Assembly (NCBI GenBank): GCA_001784475.1
Contig: MFRE01000010.1
Coordinates: 1-38,277 of the forward strand
From: Candidatus Magasanikbacteria bacterium RIFOXYD2_FULL_41_14
Lineage (GTDB): Bacteria; Patescibacteriota; Patescibacteriia; Magasanikbacterales; GWA2-37-8
Reading direction: 5' to 3'
DNA length: 38,277 bases
Under the pieces are notes generated by a model, which searched no databases, was not told the origin of the DNA, and saw only the letters and a list, made by a program, of their open reading frames with translations. Within the stretch, counting starts at the first letter, position 1, and every line of letters starts with the position of its first letter. Both the position numbers and the translations under genes were made by a program. Positions 1-7,737 of the stretch are shown piece after piece.

Positions 1-114
1 ATCGATCTTTATGCATAAGAAAAATGATGGTTTAATGATTAAAACCCATCAATTATCTCACGCTCAATTCAAATCGTAAAATTGCCAAAAGTTTGATTTT
101 GGTGTAAAATTAGA

Positions 115-120
115 TAAAAT
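115..120 (+). promoter_or_regulatory. Weak candidate promoter upstream of the phosphotransferase-like gene
   Basis: TTGATT at 93-98 and TAAAAT at 115-120 are separated by 16 bases. A weak hairpin with a T-run at 167-195 lies between this promoter and the gene, so transcription may be attenuated or may start elsewhere. The rest of 1-235 shows no gene. Confidence 0.3.
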
Positions 121-166
121 ATTGAAGGCGAGTTTGATTTAACGCAACAGTAGTGGCAGGTACGTT

Positions 167-195
167 AAGTGAAATAAAATACTTTCACTTTTTGT
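167..195 (+). terminator. Possible AT-rich terminator or attenuator
   Basis: AAGTGAAA (167-174) pairs with TTTCACTT (183-190) over an 8-base loop and is followed by a T-run. It may end transcription entering from upstream of the window, or attenuate the gene that follows. The stem is short and GC-poor, so confidence is low. Confidence 0.35.
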
Positions 196-232
196 TTTTT
201 GTGATTGAAGTGATTGGTGGGTGGGGGCGAAT
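183..232 (+). repeat. Left arm of a 50-bp imperfect inverted repeat flanking the APH-like and Fic genes
   Basis: The arm starts with TTTCACTTTTTGTTTTTT and ends with GGGGGCGAAT. The reverse complement of 2173-2222 has the same two ends, exactly the same 50-bp length, and an unrelated 20-bp middle. The arm includes the GG-rich ribosome-binding region of the next gene. The pair may mark a cassette boundary or be a dispersed repeat; part of the match is low-complexity T-rich sequence. Confidence 0.5.
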
Positions 233-235
233 ATA

Positions 236-1081
236 ATGGTGATTATGAGTGATGTAATAAATATTATGCATGAAAAAATACCAAATCAAAACATTCTAAA
301 CGTTTTTGGTGTTTCCGGAGAGCCTATATTACTTCCCGGTGGTGAAGGTACTTGTTACCGCGTTGGGAATGTTGTATTTAAGCCAACGAATGATACGGTT
401 AAATCCTCATGGATAGCTGAAATAAATAATAATTTAAAAAGTGATAAATTCCGTGTTCCAAAATCAATACATTCAAAAAGCGGAACATGGGTATTTGATG
501 GATGGACAGCGAGTGAATTTCTTGAGGGTCAACATAGGCGCGGTCAATATGCCGAAGCGATAAAATTGAGCAAAGTGTTTCACAAAGCATTAGCTAACAT
601 ACCAAAACCAGAATGGTTTGATAAAAAAACAGATGTTTTTGCTATTGCTGATAAAATAGCTTGGAGTGAATTACCTCTACCGAATTTTGAACCAACCAAA
701 GAACCGCTCAAAAAAATCTTTAATCTTCTTAAAGACAATCATCTTCCTAACCAATTAATTCATGGTGATTGGGGTTTAAATCAAATTTTATTCCACGATA
801 CGTTGCCCCCAGCAATAATTGATGTGACCCCATATTTTAGACCAGCCGATTACCCTATTGCCGACATGATAATTAGTGCATTAGATCATGAAGATGCAGA
901 TTTATCAATTCTTGACTTGGGACAAGATATCGCAGATTTTAATCAACTTCTTTTGCGAGCACTTGTATTTCGAACATGTACATATGTTGGATTTCAGACT
1001 CATCCGGAGAATAATCGGGATTGGACTCCTGAAATTAATTGTCATTTGAATCTGTTTGATATTATTATAAAAAAACTCTAG
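236..1081 (+). CDS. Aminoglycoside-phosphotransferase-like (APH superfamily) kinase
   Basis: This is a protein of about 281 residues with the APH/choline-kinase fold signature. A glycine-rich loop (GGEGTCYRVG, about 35-44) precedes a candidate ATP-binding lysine (about K49 in VVFKP). The catalytic motif HGDWGLN (about 176-182) and the metal-binding IIDV aspartate (about 196) follow in the expected order. The family phosphorylates small molecules (aminoglycosides, choline, sugars) or proteins; the substrate here is unknown. The ATG at 236 is preferred because a GGTGGGGG stretch sits 5-12 bases upstream. A GTG at 221 would also be in frame but has poorer spacing. The next gene encodes a Fic protein, and both lie between inverted repeats, so a mobile or toxin-like context is possible but unproven. 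Confidence 0.7.
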   Translation: MVIMSDVINIMHEKIPNQNILNVFGVSGEPILLPGGEGTCYRVGNVVFKPTNDTVKSSWIAEINNNLKSDKFRVPKSIHSKSGTWVFDGWTASEFLEGQHRRGQYAEAIKLSKVFHKALANIPKPEWFDKKTDVFAIADKIAWSELPLPNFEPTKEPLKKIFNLLKDNHLPNQLIHGDWGLNQILFHDTLPPAIIDVTPYFRPADYPIADMIISALDHEDADLSILDLGQDIADFNQLLLRALVFRTCTYVGFQTHPENNRDWTPEINCHLNLFDIIIKKL

Positions 1082-1092
1082 AATTGATATTA

Positions 1093-1138
1093 TAACCGTG
1101 AAAACTACTATCTTTTTACAGTTTTTCACGGTTATTTT
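1093..1138 (+). terminator. Intrinsic terminator after the APH-like gene
   Basis: A perfect 12-bp stem (TAACCGTGAAAA at 1093-1104 with TTTTCACGGTTA at 1123-1134) is followed by TTTT. Its tail runs into the -35 box of the fic promoter, so the two genes are separate transcription units. Confidence 0.8.
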
Positions 1139-1178
1139 GACAAAAGAGTGAAAAAAGCGTAATATAAGGTTATATTAC
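1137..1178 (+). promoter_or_regulatory. fic promoter with palindromic operator over the -10 box
   Basis: TTGACA (1137-1142), 17 bases, then TAATAT (1160-1165) form a near-consensus sigma70 promoter. A perfect dyad, GTAATATAA / GG / TTATATTAC at 1159-1178, covers the -10 box, where a bound repressor would block RNA polymerase. The C-terminal part of the Fic protein may be a helix-turn-helix, so autorepression is a reasonable inference. Confidence 0.7.
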
Positions 1179-1202
1179 TCAATATTCATTAACTCTATAA
1201 AT

Positions 1203-2099
1203 ATGCCCAAAACATTACATATTTTTAATACAATTACCCAATTAAGAGAACGCTTCTATACTGCGGCCGTTGGCAAGCAGGAACTTTTAAAACTACTTAG
1301 CGAAGCAGAAGTGGCTGAGCAGGTATACAACTCTAACGCCATTGAAAACAGCACACTCACTCTTGAGGAAACCGAAAAAATACTTTTGCAAATAGATTTG
1401 GATAGATATATCACTGAACGAGAAATTTTTGAAGCAAAAAATCTGGCAAGGGTTGTGGAATACATTGACAAAAGAGCCAAAGAGCAAGAACTTACCCTTG
1501 AAGTTATACTATCTCTTCATAAAATGCTGATTTCAAATATTCGTGATGATATTGCCGGAAGATTTAGAAAAGATAATGAATTTGTGCGCGTTGGCAGCCA
1601 TATTGCTCCCAACCCCAAAGAAGTGGTTGGCCGTCTGGAAAAAATACTATCGGAATATAATGCTACGAGCCACGAAAATATAATTAAAAGAATAGCCAAG
1701 TTGCACCTTGCCTTTGAATACACTCATCCATTTTGCGACGGAAATGGACGTATTGGACGCGTTATAAACAATTATCTATTAATTCGAGAAGGATTTGTGC
1801 CAATAAACATAAAATTCATCGACCGAAACAAATATTATGAAGCGTTTAAAGAATTTGACGAAAAAAACGCAACGGCAATTATGGAAGAAATAGTCGGCAA
1901 GGCACTTACTAATAGTTACCACAAACGACTCGCATATTTGGAGGGCGCGCAAATTATGACACTCGCTGAATATGGAAAAATAAATAAAATATCACACTCT
2001 AATTTGATCAATAAGGCGACTCGGCAAACAATAGAAGCCTTCTTAGAAAAAGGCGTGTGGAAAATTGGAGTTGTCCAAGAAAACAATAACAACAAATAG
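1203..2099 (+). CDS. Fic domain protein (probable AMPylase/adenylyltransferase)
   Basis: The 298-residue protein carries the Fic core motif HPFCDGNGRIGR at about 175-186, matching HPFx(D/E)GNGRxxR with all catalytic residues present. Fic enzymes usually transfer AMP from ATP to a hydroxyl side chain of a target protein. An inhibitory-helix motif SNAIEN (S44..E48-N49), of the (S/T)xxxE(G/N) type, lies N-terminal to the core. The enzyme is therefore predicted to be self-inhibited, as in class II Fic proteins, and no separate antitoxin gene is needed. The region after about residue 240 looks like a small helical, HTH-like tail. The gene has its own promoter and a palindromic operator just upstream. 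The target protein cannot be deduced. Confidence 0.9.
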   Translation: MPKTLHIFNTITQLRERFYTAAVGKQELLKLLSEAEVAEQVYNSNAIENSTLTLEETEKILLQIDLDRYITEREIFEAKNLARVVEYIDKRAKEQELTLEVILSLHKMLISNIRDDIAGRFRKDNEFVRVGSHIAPNPKEVVGRLEKILSEYNATSHENIIKRIAKLHLAFEYTHPFCDGNGRIGRVINNYLLIREGFVPINIKFIDRNKYYEAFKEFDEKNATAIMEEIVGKALTNSYHKRLAYLEGAQIMTLAEYGKINKISHSNLINKATRQTIEAFLEKGVWKIGVVQENNNNK

Positions 2100-2117
2100 A
2101 AAGGATACGGGTGATAT

Positions 2118-2160
2118 GGCTACGGGGCATTCACCCCTACCCCTCTGCCCCTACGCCATA
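2118..2160. repeat. GC-rich hairpin repeat
   Basis: TATGGC and GCCATA bracket ACGGGGC and GCCCCT blocks, giving a long imperfect hairpin downstream of fic. Similar GTAGGGGC/GCCCCTAC hairpins occur at 32972-32994, so this is probably a dispersed palindromic repeat. It could also serve as a terminator, but it lacks a clear T-run. Confidence 0.4.
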
Positions 2161-2172
2161 TTGATTGAGCGA

Positions 2173-2222
2173 ATTCGCCCCCCCGTGATTGAACGGCGAA
2201 CGAAAAAAAACAAAAAGTGAAA
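2173..2222 (-). repeat. Right arm of the 50-bp inverted repeat flanking the APH-like and Fic genes
   Basis: The reverse complement begins TTTCACTTTTTGTTTTTT and ends GGGGGCGAAT, like 183-232, with an identical overall length. The middle 20 bp differs, but the segment GTGATTGAA occurs in both middles in opposite orientation relative to the arms. Confidence 0.5.
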
Positions 2223-2289
2223 AAATAATTTACAACGCCTAACTAATTATATCCCCGTCAAGCCAACCCGTGGATAACCCAAGAGACCG

Positions 2290-2608
2290 TCAGACCTCTT
2301 TTGGTTTGGTGACGGTTGTTTGGGTGTAGTCAACAAACGGTTTGTGGTTGACCCAAACCGAATAAATGACATTAACCATTTTGTGCATAGTGACGATGAG
2401 GGCGACTTTGTAGGGTTTGCCTTCCGATCGTTTCTTTTGAAAGAAATATTGAAGCACCAAATTGGCAGACTCGGGAATCAAGACCAATGTAATGGGCTAA
2501 CGAATGGGAAGGCGTTATTTTTTCACCCAAATTCAGCCACTTGAAATTGGACGCTAAAGCTGTTAATATAGCGTTGTTGCGACACGAGTCCGTTGGGCGC
2601 GAAGGCAA
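2290..2608 (-). pseudogene. Degraded IS110-family transposase, C-terminal fragment
   Basis: Two overlapping minus-strand frames carry pieces of the conserved C-terminal half of IS110/IS116-type transposases. One frame (2372-2608) contains LAHYIGLDSRVCQFG, which corresponds to the family's AxxAGLxP...SG segment. The other frame (2290-2487) contains RSEGKPYKVALIVTMHKM, the conserved GKPxKxAxxAxMxK segment near the C-terminus. The two blocks are brought together by a frameshift and an internal deletion, and the N-terminal DEDD catalytic half is absent, so the gene is dead. The remaining bases of the 2100-2673 gap show only the hairpin and the inverted-repeat arm described separately. IS110 elements lack classical terminal inverted repeats, so no ends can be marked. 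Confidence 0.7.
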
Positions 2609-2673
2609 GTCCGCACTGTAATTATCCGAAATGATTTAAATTGTCAGCTCTATAAAAAAGCTAATTATCATTT

Positions 2674-3813
2674 ATGAAAGAAGAAATAATCAAGCGACGC
2701 AATCAATTAGTTGGTTTTTTATATCAAAAAATTGGCAAACCGATTTTTTTTAAATTTGATCCGGAAAATGTCCACGATTTTATTACTGCCGTCGGTAAAC
2801 TATTGGGTGGCAATCCACTTACCCGACCACTGACAAACATTTTTCTTAATTATTCTCATCCAACGCTCACCCAAACTGTGGCCGGAATTAATTTTAAAAA
2901 TCCAATTGGTCTTGCAGCCGGATTTGATAAAAATGCTGGTCTAACCCAAATTATGCCGGCGGTCGGTTTTGGCCATATGGAAGTGGGATCAGTTACGGGC
3001 GAGCCCTGCGACGGCAACCCCAAACCGCGTTTGTGGCGATTGCCAAAATCTCAAGCGCTCGTGGTGTATTATGGTTTAAAAAATGACGGTTGTGAAAAAA
3101 TTGCCGAGCGTTTGTATAATAAAAAATTTAAAATACCAGTTGGAGTAAGCGTGGCCAAAACCAACTGTGCCTTAACCGCCACCCCGCAAGCCGGCATTGC
3201 GGATTATGTGAAGGCCTTTGAAAAAATGAAAGGCGTGGCTGACTATATTACTATCAATATCAGTTGCCCTAATGCTTTTGGCGGGCAACCGTTTACCAAA
3301 GCCGAAGATTTAGATACCTTACTAACCGCCATTGAAAAAATATCTTTTGATAAGCCGACATTTTTGAAATTACCACCAGATTTGTCCCGAGCAGAATTAG
3401 ATGCACTCTTGGCAGTGAGCGACCGTCATCGCGTCAGCGGTTTTATTTGCACCAATCTTACCAAAGACCGCACTAACGAACAAATTAAAGCTCTTTTGAA
3501 AGACGCTGATATCAAAACCGTGGGTGGAATTAGCGGCCGTCCGATCGCAGAAATTTCAACTAAAACTATTAGTTATCTATATCAAAAAACGCAAGGACGA
3601 TATATTATCATCGGCTGTGGCGGAATATTTTCCGCTACGGACGCCTACGAAAAAATTAAAGCCGGCGCCACACTAATTCAACTTATTACCGGTATGATTT
3701 ATAAAGGCCCACAATTAATCAGTGAGATTAATAGCGGTTTGGTTGAATTATTAAAAAAAGACGGCTATAAAAATATCAGCGAAGCGGTGGGAGCGGATTA
3801 TAAAAAAGTATAA
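2674..3813 (+). CDS. pyrD: Dihydroorotate dehydrogenase, class 2-like (PyrD)
   Basis: This 379-residue FMN enzyme oxidises dihydroorotate to orotate in pyrimidine synthesis. The N-terminal extension (about 1-60, with the FDPENVHDF segment) is the membrane-associating helical part of quinone-dependent class 2 enzymes. The barrel follows with NPIGLAAGFDKNA (about 76-88), GSVTGEPCDGNPKPRL, a KTN segment near 162-164, and C-terminal GCGGIFS and TGMIYKGP phosphate-binding motifs. The catalytic-base position reads NISCPN with Cys198. Cysteine is typical of class 1 enzymes, whereas class 2 enzymes normally have serine there. The protein is therefore class 2 in architecture but class 1-like at the base. 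A good terminator follows. No other pyrimidine genes are adjacent. Confidence 0.93.
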   Translation: MKEEIIKRRNQLVGFLYQKIGKPIFFKFDPENVHDFITAVGKLLGGNPLTRPLTNIFLNYSHPTLTQTVAGINFKNPIGLAAGFDKNAGLTQIMPAVGFGHMEVGSVTGEPCDGNPKPRLWRLPKSQALVVYYGLKNDGCEKIAERLYNKKFKIPVGVSVAKTNCALTATPQAGIADYVKAFEKMKGVADYITINISCPNAFGGQPFTKAEDLDTLLTAIEKISFDKPTFLKLPPDLSRAELDALLAVSDRHRVSGFICTNLTKDRTNEQIKALLKDADIKTVGGISGRPIAEISTKTISYLYQKTQGRYIIIGCGGIFSATDAYEKIKAGATLIQLITGMIYKGPQLISEINSGLVELLKKDGYKNISEAVGADYKKV

Positions 3814-3848
3814 AAAAATGAACCCTGTTGGTCCAGTTCTTTTTTACT

Positions 3849-3873
3849 ACACGGCTTAACGCCGTGTTTTTTT
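3849..3873 (+). terminator. Intrinsic terminator of pyrD
   Basis: ACACGGC (3849-3855) and GCCGTGT (3861-3867) form a perfect 7-bp stem with loop TTAAC, followed by T6. It lies between convergent genes and overlaps the end of the minus-strand cupin-like gene. Confidence 0.85.
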
Positions 3874-4222
3874 ACATTTTCTGGCCACTTCTGATATCTT
3901 TAATTATTTCAGTTATATCCCCAGTAGCTTTCCAAAAAGTAAACGACTCCTCGTCAAACGGATTAGAATGAATATGAAATTTAAGGGAAGATATATTTAT
4001 TGATTCCCCCTCATTTAAAACAACTTCGATAAAAGAATTATCATCTTCAAAAACTTTCATCTTGCACTTACCTTTAAGTTGGAACAGCGATTCTAAAGCG
4101 GGCCGATTATGCTTGGCTAATTCCTTGCCAGGCATTAACTTTAAAACTCCAACACTCAAATTTTTTTCTGAGTAGGCGATCATAATACTTCCCTGCTCTA
4201 GTTTGTATTCTTCAAAATTCAT
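3872..4222 (-). CDS. Cupin-like small protein
   Basis: The 116-residue protein has the alternating beta-strand pattern of a single-domain cupin. PGKELAKHNRP (about 31-41) stands for the first cupin motif, GKCKMKVFE and LNEGESINI for the central strands, and FHIHSNP (about 82-88) for the second motif. The metal-binding histidines are only partly conserved: HNR replaces HxH. It may bind a ligand or metal weakly, or not be an enzyme. The gene starts just upstream of ruvC and ends at the pyrD terminator, so it is probably the last gene of the yebC-ruvC run, 6 bases after the ruvC stop. Function unknown. Confidence 0.6.
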   Translation of the reverse strand: MNFEEYKLEQGSIMIAYSEKNLSVGVLKLMPGKELAKHNRPALESLFQLKGKCKMKVFEDDNSFIEVVLNEGESINISSLKFHIHSNPFDEESFTFWKATGDITEIIKDIRSGQKM

Positions 4223-4228
4223 ATAAAA

Positions 4229-4711
4229 TTATTTGATTTTAAAATTAACCGCCGCGCAGTACGCCCCGGCCAAAGCGTCGGCGGCGTCGTCGGATTTTAT
4301 TTTTTCCTTTACCCCCAAAACCATTGCGGCCATTTTTTGCATTTGACTTTTTTCCGCCCGACCATAACCGGTCAAGGCCTGTTTAATTTCCAAAGGCGTA
4401 AATTCGTAAATTTTCAAATCATGATCCAGTAAAGTCAACAAAATCACCCCGCGCGCTTGGCCAACGTCCATTGCAGTTTTGGCGTTATTAAAAAAATATA
4501 ATTTTTCCACCGAGGCGGCAGTGGGTTTAAATTCTTTTACCAGTTCATTTATTTTATCGCGCAATTCCTGTAGGCGCGCGATTAAAGTTTTTTTAGCAGA
4601 AGTTTCCAAACAACCCCAAGTTAACGCGCTCCAAGTACGCCCCTTATTACTGCTTTCAATCACTCCATACCCCATTCGGCCAAAGCCAGGGTCAATGCCT
4701 ATTATACGCAT
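4229..4711 (-). CDS. ruvC: Holliday junction resolvase RuvC
   Basis: This 160-residue RNase H-fold endonuclease nicks four-way DNA junctions symmetrically at the end of recombination. The acidic catalytic set is present: D7 in IGIDPG, E69 in SVEKLYFF, and the D141/D142 and D145 cluster in KSDDAADALAGAYC. The FFNNAKTAMDVGQARG segment and the GYGRAEKSQMQ segment, which contact DNA, are also conserved. Length is normal for the family. The start codon lies 2 bases after the yebC stop, so the two are translationally coupled, as in many bacteria. ruvB is about 21 kb away on the other strand and ruvA was not found here. Confidence 0.97.
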   Translation of the reverse strand: MRIIGIDPGFGRMGYGVIESSNKGRTWSALTWGCLETSAKKTLIARLQELRDKINELVKEFKPTAASVEKLYFFNNAKTAMDVGQARGVILLTLLDHDLKIYEFTPLEIKQALTGYGRAEKSQMQKMAAMVLGVKEKIKSDDAADALAGAYCAAVNFKIK

Positions 4712-4713
4712 AA

Positions 4714-5439
4714 CTACTCCGCGTTAGTAAAAAATTCATCCACATCCTCATTTTCTTCTAACGCCTCAAACACATTTTCCAATCGTGTTTTATTTTCTTC
4801 GGCTACCGGAACTTTATCTTTGGCCTCAAAAATCAAGCCAGATTCATTTACCTCTACTCCCATTTCTTTTAACTTGTTAACAACATTTTGTAAATGCTCT
4901 ACCTTTGTTTTTATGTAAATTTGCTCATCTTCTTTGGATATATCCTCCGCTCCCACCTCAATCAACTCCAATTCTTTTTCATCGTCAATCTGAAATCCTA
5001 AATCTGAAATCTTAAATTGGGCGAAGCCCTTCTGTTCAAACATCCAAACGACACTGCCGGCCGCACCCATGGAACCACCGAACTTATCTAAAAGATGTTT
5101 TAAATCTGACACCGTGCGGTTTTTATTATCTGATAAAGTTTTAATTAAAATCGCGACCCCATTCGGACCATAACCCTCATACATACATTCCTCAATCTGC
5201 GCTGCACTCTTATCTTCGCCCGTGCCCCGTTTAATGGCACGGTCAATATTATCTTTCGGCATTGCTACCGCCCGCGCTTTTTCCACTAAAAGACGCAAAG
5301 AAAAATTCGTGGCCATATCACTCCCGGCTTTCGCGGCAATGGCGATTTTTTTAGCGTACATTGAAAAAACAACTCCCTTTTTGGCGTCTTGTTTGCCCTT
5401 ACGCCCCTGTATATTGTGCCACTTTGAATGTCCAGACAT
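4714..5439 (-). CDS. YebC/PmpR family regulator or translation factor
   Basis: The 241-residue protein starts with the family hallmark SGHSKWHNIQGRKGKQDAKKG. It continues with PKDNIDRAIKRGTGE (about 77-91) and YEGYGPNGVAILI (about 107-119), which are also diagnostic. Members bind DNA as regulators or, in more recent work, help ribosomes pass difficult proline stretches. Which role applies here cannot be told from sequence. The C-terminus is acidic (EENEDVDEFFTNAE). It sits immediately upstream of ruvC in a conserved pairing. Confidence 0.95.
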   Translation of the reverse strand: MSGHSKWHNIQGRKGKQDAKKGVVFSMYAKKIAIAAKAGSDMATNFSLRLLVEKARAVAMPKDNIDRAIKRGTGEDKSAAQIEECMYEGYGPNGVAILIKTLSDNKNRTVSDLKHLLDKFGGSMGAAGSVVWMFEQKGFAQFKISDLGFQIDDEKELELIEVGAEDISKEDEQIYIKTKVEHLQNVVNKLKEMGVEVNESGLIFEAKDKVPVAEENKTRLENVFEALEENEDVDEFFTNAE

Positions 5440-5504
5440 ATAATTATAAATTTCTAATTCACTAATTTCTAATAAAATGTCTAATGCTCTAATTATACGC
5501 TATG

Positions 5505-5619
5505 TTGTCATTCCAAGCGATAGTTCACCCCGACCTTGCTTCGGGGAGGAATCTTTCTGCAAGCATGCTTTGGCAATAAGAAAGATTTCTCCTCCTTACA
5601 GTCGTCGAAATGACAATTG
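5505..5619. repeat. Dispersed palindromic repeat (TTGTCATTCC type)
   Basis: The element begins TTGTCATTCC and ends CGAAATGACAA. It has internal complementary blocks AGGAATCTTTCT and GAAAGATTTCTCCT and a short inner hairpin CCCCGA...TCGGGG. It folds as one long imperfect hairpin upstream of yebC. Pieces of the same family (GGGGATGACA, GGAATGACA) occur at 7572-7594 and 20137-20190. No coding potential is seen. Confidence 0.6.
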
Positions 5620-5661
5620 AGCCTTAAAAATTTTATTAGAAATTAGTGAATTAGGCCTTAA

Positions 5662-7539
5662 TTAATTATCGAGAATTAATTTTCCACTTTCAAACTTCTT
5701 ACCATCTAATCGACTATTATCATTAAACCATTCAAAAAAATTATCACGCCTAGCGCCGGTCATTAAAAAATCCTGCGATTTAACAGAATAAAACGGAAAG
5801 GTATATATATTTTTAACATGGCCGGCAGACAAAGTCAAACCAACACTCAGACCCTCTTGCGTTTCTCCCGAAAAATACTGATCAAAAATAAAATTGCCTA
5901 AAGAAAAAAATATGGGCGCGCCCTTATAAATTTCCATTTCTTGAATTACGTGAGGATGGCCACCCATGACCACAGTCGCACCCACGTCAATCATCAAATG
6001 CGCTCGGTCGCGCTCGGTGGTGTTAGAAATATTGTCATACTCCTGCCCCCAATGTGGCATCACAATTACATTCTCTGCTAATTTTTTCGCGGCCATAACA
6101 ATTTGCTTAATTTGGCTGTCCGTCACTCCCCCTTCCGTAAAATTCAAACCCACAAACGCGACAGGCTCGGGCAAACCCAACTCTCCTCCCGCCACCCAAA
6201 TATCACCCTCATTAACCGCGTATTCACTGCCAAAAAATCCTAATTTATTTTGCGTTAAAATTGTTTTAGTAAAATCAGCATTTGCTCGCCCCATATCAAA
6301 AGTGTGATTGTTAGCTAAAGAAAAAGCGGAAAAATTATAGCGCTTTAACTGGGGCGCGAGCGCTGGATCAAACTGAAAAGCAATTTCTTTTGAAGTATAA
6401 ACTCTCGTTGGCGCGAAAGGACCTTCTAAGTTTGCCACGAGTAAATCCTGGCCATAAAAAAACCTGTTCTCTTGGCCTTTTAAATCAGCAAATAAATAAT
6501 CTAAACCCTCATCGCCCATTTTTTTGGCGACGTTACGATCCAGCATCATGTCGCCGAATAGCTGAATACTAACTAAGGAAGACGCTGACTCACCGGAAGC
6601 AAAATACCCCATCACATGCGAAGTGGTCTCGGCTAAGTCCGGATTTTTAATAATGTCGGCACTATTAGTATGAAACACCAGATTAAATTTCTGCGCATTT
6701 TTTATTTCATTATATTTCAAAAGTAAACGAATTGAATTTTGGCTATCAATTTCCAACCGTTCTAAACGATTGTAGTCACCCGTTTCTAAAACATTAATTG
6801 ATAATTCATCATGCCAATTTGATAAAAATTCCGGCAAGTAATGGGAAAAATCAACAGATGCCAACACCAAAGAGTTTTTCGGCAAAATTTTTGCCAAATC
6901 ACTAGCGGTATCATCCATTAAATTAAATTCACGTCCGGCGCGCGTGATTATTGGTACCAGTTTCGTTTGAGGCCAAATTTTTTTAATAATACCTACAAGC
7001 GCGCCCACACCATGTTCATTTTTCAAAGCGGTATCATCAATACTGGCCCCATCAGCGGCTAATTGCTTAACTATTTTATTATCAATTTCCAAAACTCCAT
7101 AAGGCGTTTGCCAAGCATCCAAACCAGTAATAACTTGGGCGTGACCAGTACTAAAATGATTGGGGGAAATAATAACTACTACTGGCGGGGTAATTTTTTT
7201 TGCCACGGCTTCAAGCATGCCAATTTCGTAACTCCCGGCCACGAGATGATGGGGCAAAACCGCCGAAATCGGAATAACGCCCAAAGAGCTAACTGGTTGG
7301 CTATACTTAAACAGAGCATCAAACAGGTCTTTATCATAGGGTAAAGCCGAGTGGAAACTACCGGTAGGGGCTTCCAAGGCATCGCTTATGCGCGCAGATA
7401 CGGACTGGACTGAATGGCCACCCCCCTTTTCAAAGGCCGGCCCAAGCCAAAATCCAGCTAAACCAATTAAAATGCCGGCTAGGCCAATTAAGATAAAAAA
7501 TATTACTTGTTTCATTTTCATAATTATTTTCATTTCCAC
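5662..7539 (-). CDS. Membrane-anchored Memo-like / CapA-like fusion protein
   Basis: The 625-residue protein has an N-terminal anchor (about 9-32), so the rest probably lies outside the membrane. Residues about 85-310 resemble the Memo/AmmeMemoRadiSam protein B family (LigB-like fold), with motifs PHH (97-98), SPNHF (H128), EHGVG (H176) and DFSH (D230-H233). Residues about 323-610 are a CapA/PGA-synthesis metallophosphatase-like domain with FGDMMLD, NLEGP, NNHTFDMG, PHWGQEY and GGHPHVIQ in order. CapA domains are linked to polyglutamate capsule export or envelope functions. The Memo partner is biochemically obscure. Several ATG codons cluster at the start (7539, 7533, 7521, 7515), so the exact N-terminus is uncertain. 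No radical-SAM or AMMECR1 partner is nearby. Confidence 0.88.
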   Translation of the reverse strand: MEMKIIMKMKQVIFFILIGLAGILIGLAGFWLGPAFEKGGGHSVQSVSARISDALEAPTGSFHSALPYDKDLFDALFKYSQPVSSLGVIPISAVLPHHLVAGSYEIGMLEAVAKKITPPVVVIISPNHFSTGHAQVITGLDAWQTPYGVLEIDNKIVKQLAADGASIDDTALKNEHGVGALVGIIKKIWPQTKLVPIITRAGREFNLMDDTASDLAKILPKNSLVLASVDFSHYLPEFLSNWHDELSINVLETGDYNRLERLEIDSQNSIRLLLKYNEIKNAQKFNLVFHTNSADIIKNPDLAETTSHVMGYFASGESASSLVSIQLFGDMMLDRNVAKKMGDEGLDYLFADLKGQENRFFYGQDLLVANLEGPFAPTRVYTSKEIAFQFDPALAPQLKRYNFSAFSLANNHTFDMGRANADFTKTILTQNKLGFFGSEYAVNEGDIWVAGGELGLPEPVAFVGLNFTEGGVTDSQIKQIVMAAKKLAENVIVMPHWGQEYDNISNTTERDRAHLMIDVGATVVMGGHPHVIQEMEIYKGAPIFFSLGNFIFDQYFSGETQEGLSVGLTLSAGHVKNIYTFPFYSVKSQDFLMTGARRDNFFEWFNDNSRLDGKKFESGKLILDN

Positions 7540-7571
7540 AAAAATAGAAATCTACTGAAATTCACTTTCTG

Positions 7572-7594
7572 GATCCCCGTTTTTACGGGGATGA
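7572..7594. repeat. Short hairpin repeat
   Basis: ATCCCCGT and ACGGGGAT flank a TTTT loop as a perfect 8-bp hairpin, followed by GACA. It belongs to the same dispersed family as 5505-5619. The 7540-7763 gap otherwise holds only divergent promoters. Confidence 0.55.
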
Positions 7595-7673
7595 CAGTAT
7601 TTGACTATGTCTAATACTTTCAATTTTACGCCTATTTTATATAAAAAGCAATTAATATATTTAAGTGAACACC

Positions 7674-7701
7674 TTGACAAAAACAAAAAAAGTGGTAATA
7701 A
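7674..7701 (+). promoter_or_regulatory. Strong sigma70 promoter of GC-rich cassette A
   Basis: TTGACA (7674-7679), 16 bases, then TAATAA (7696-7701). The promoter is AT-rich like the host genome, while the transcript it drives becomes GC-rich within about 50 bases. Confidence 0.8.
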
Positions 7702-7737
7702 AGAGATGTTTGGCACGGAAGAACTGCGCTAAAAAAC

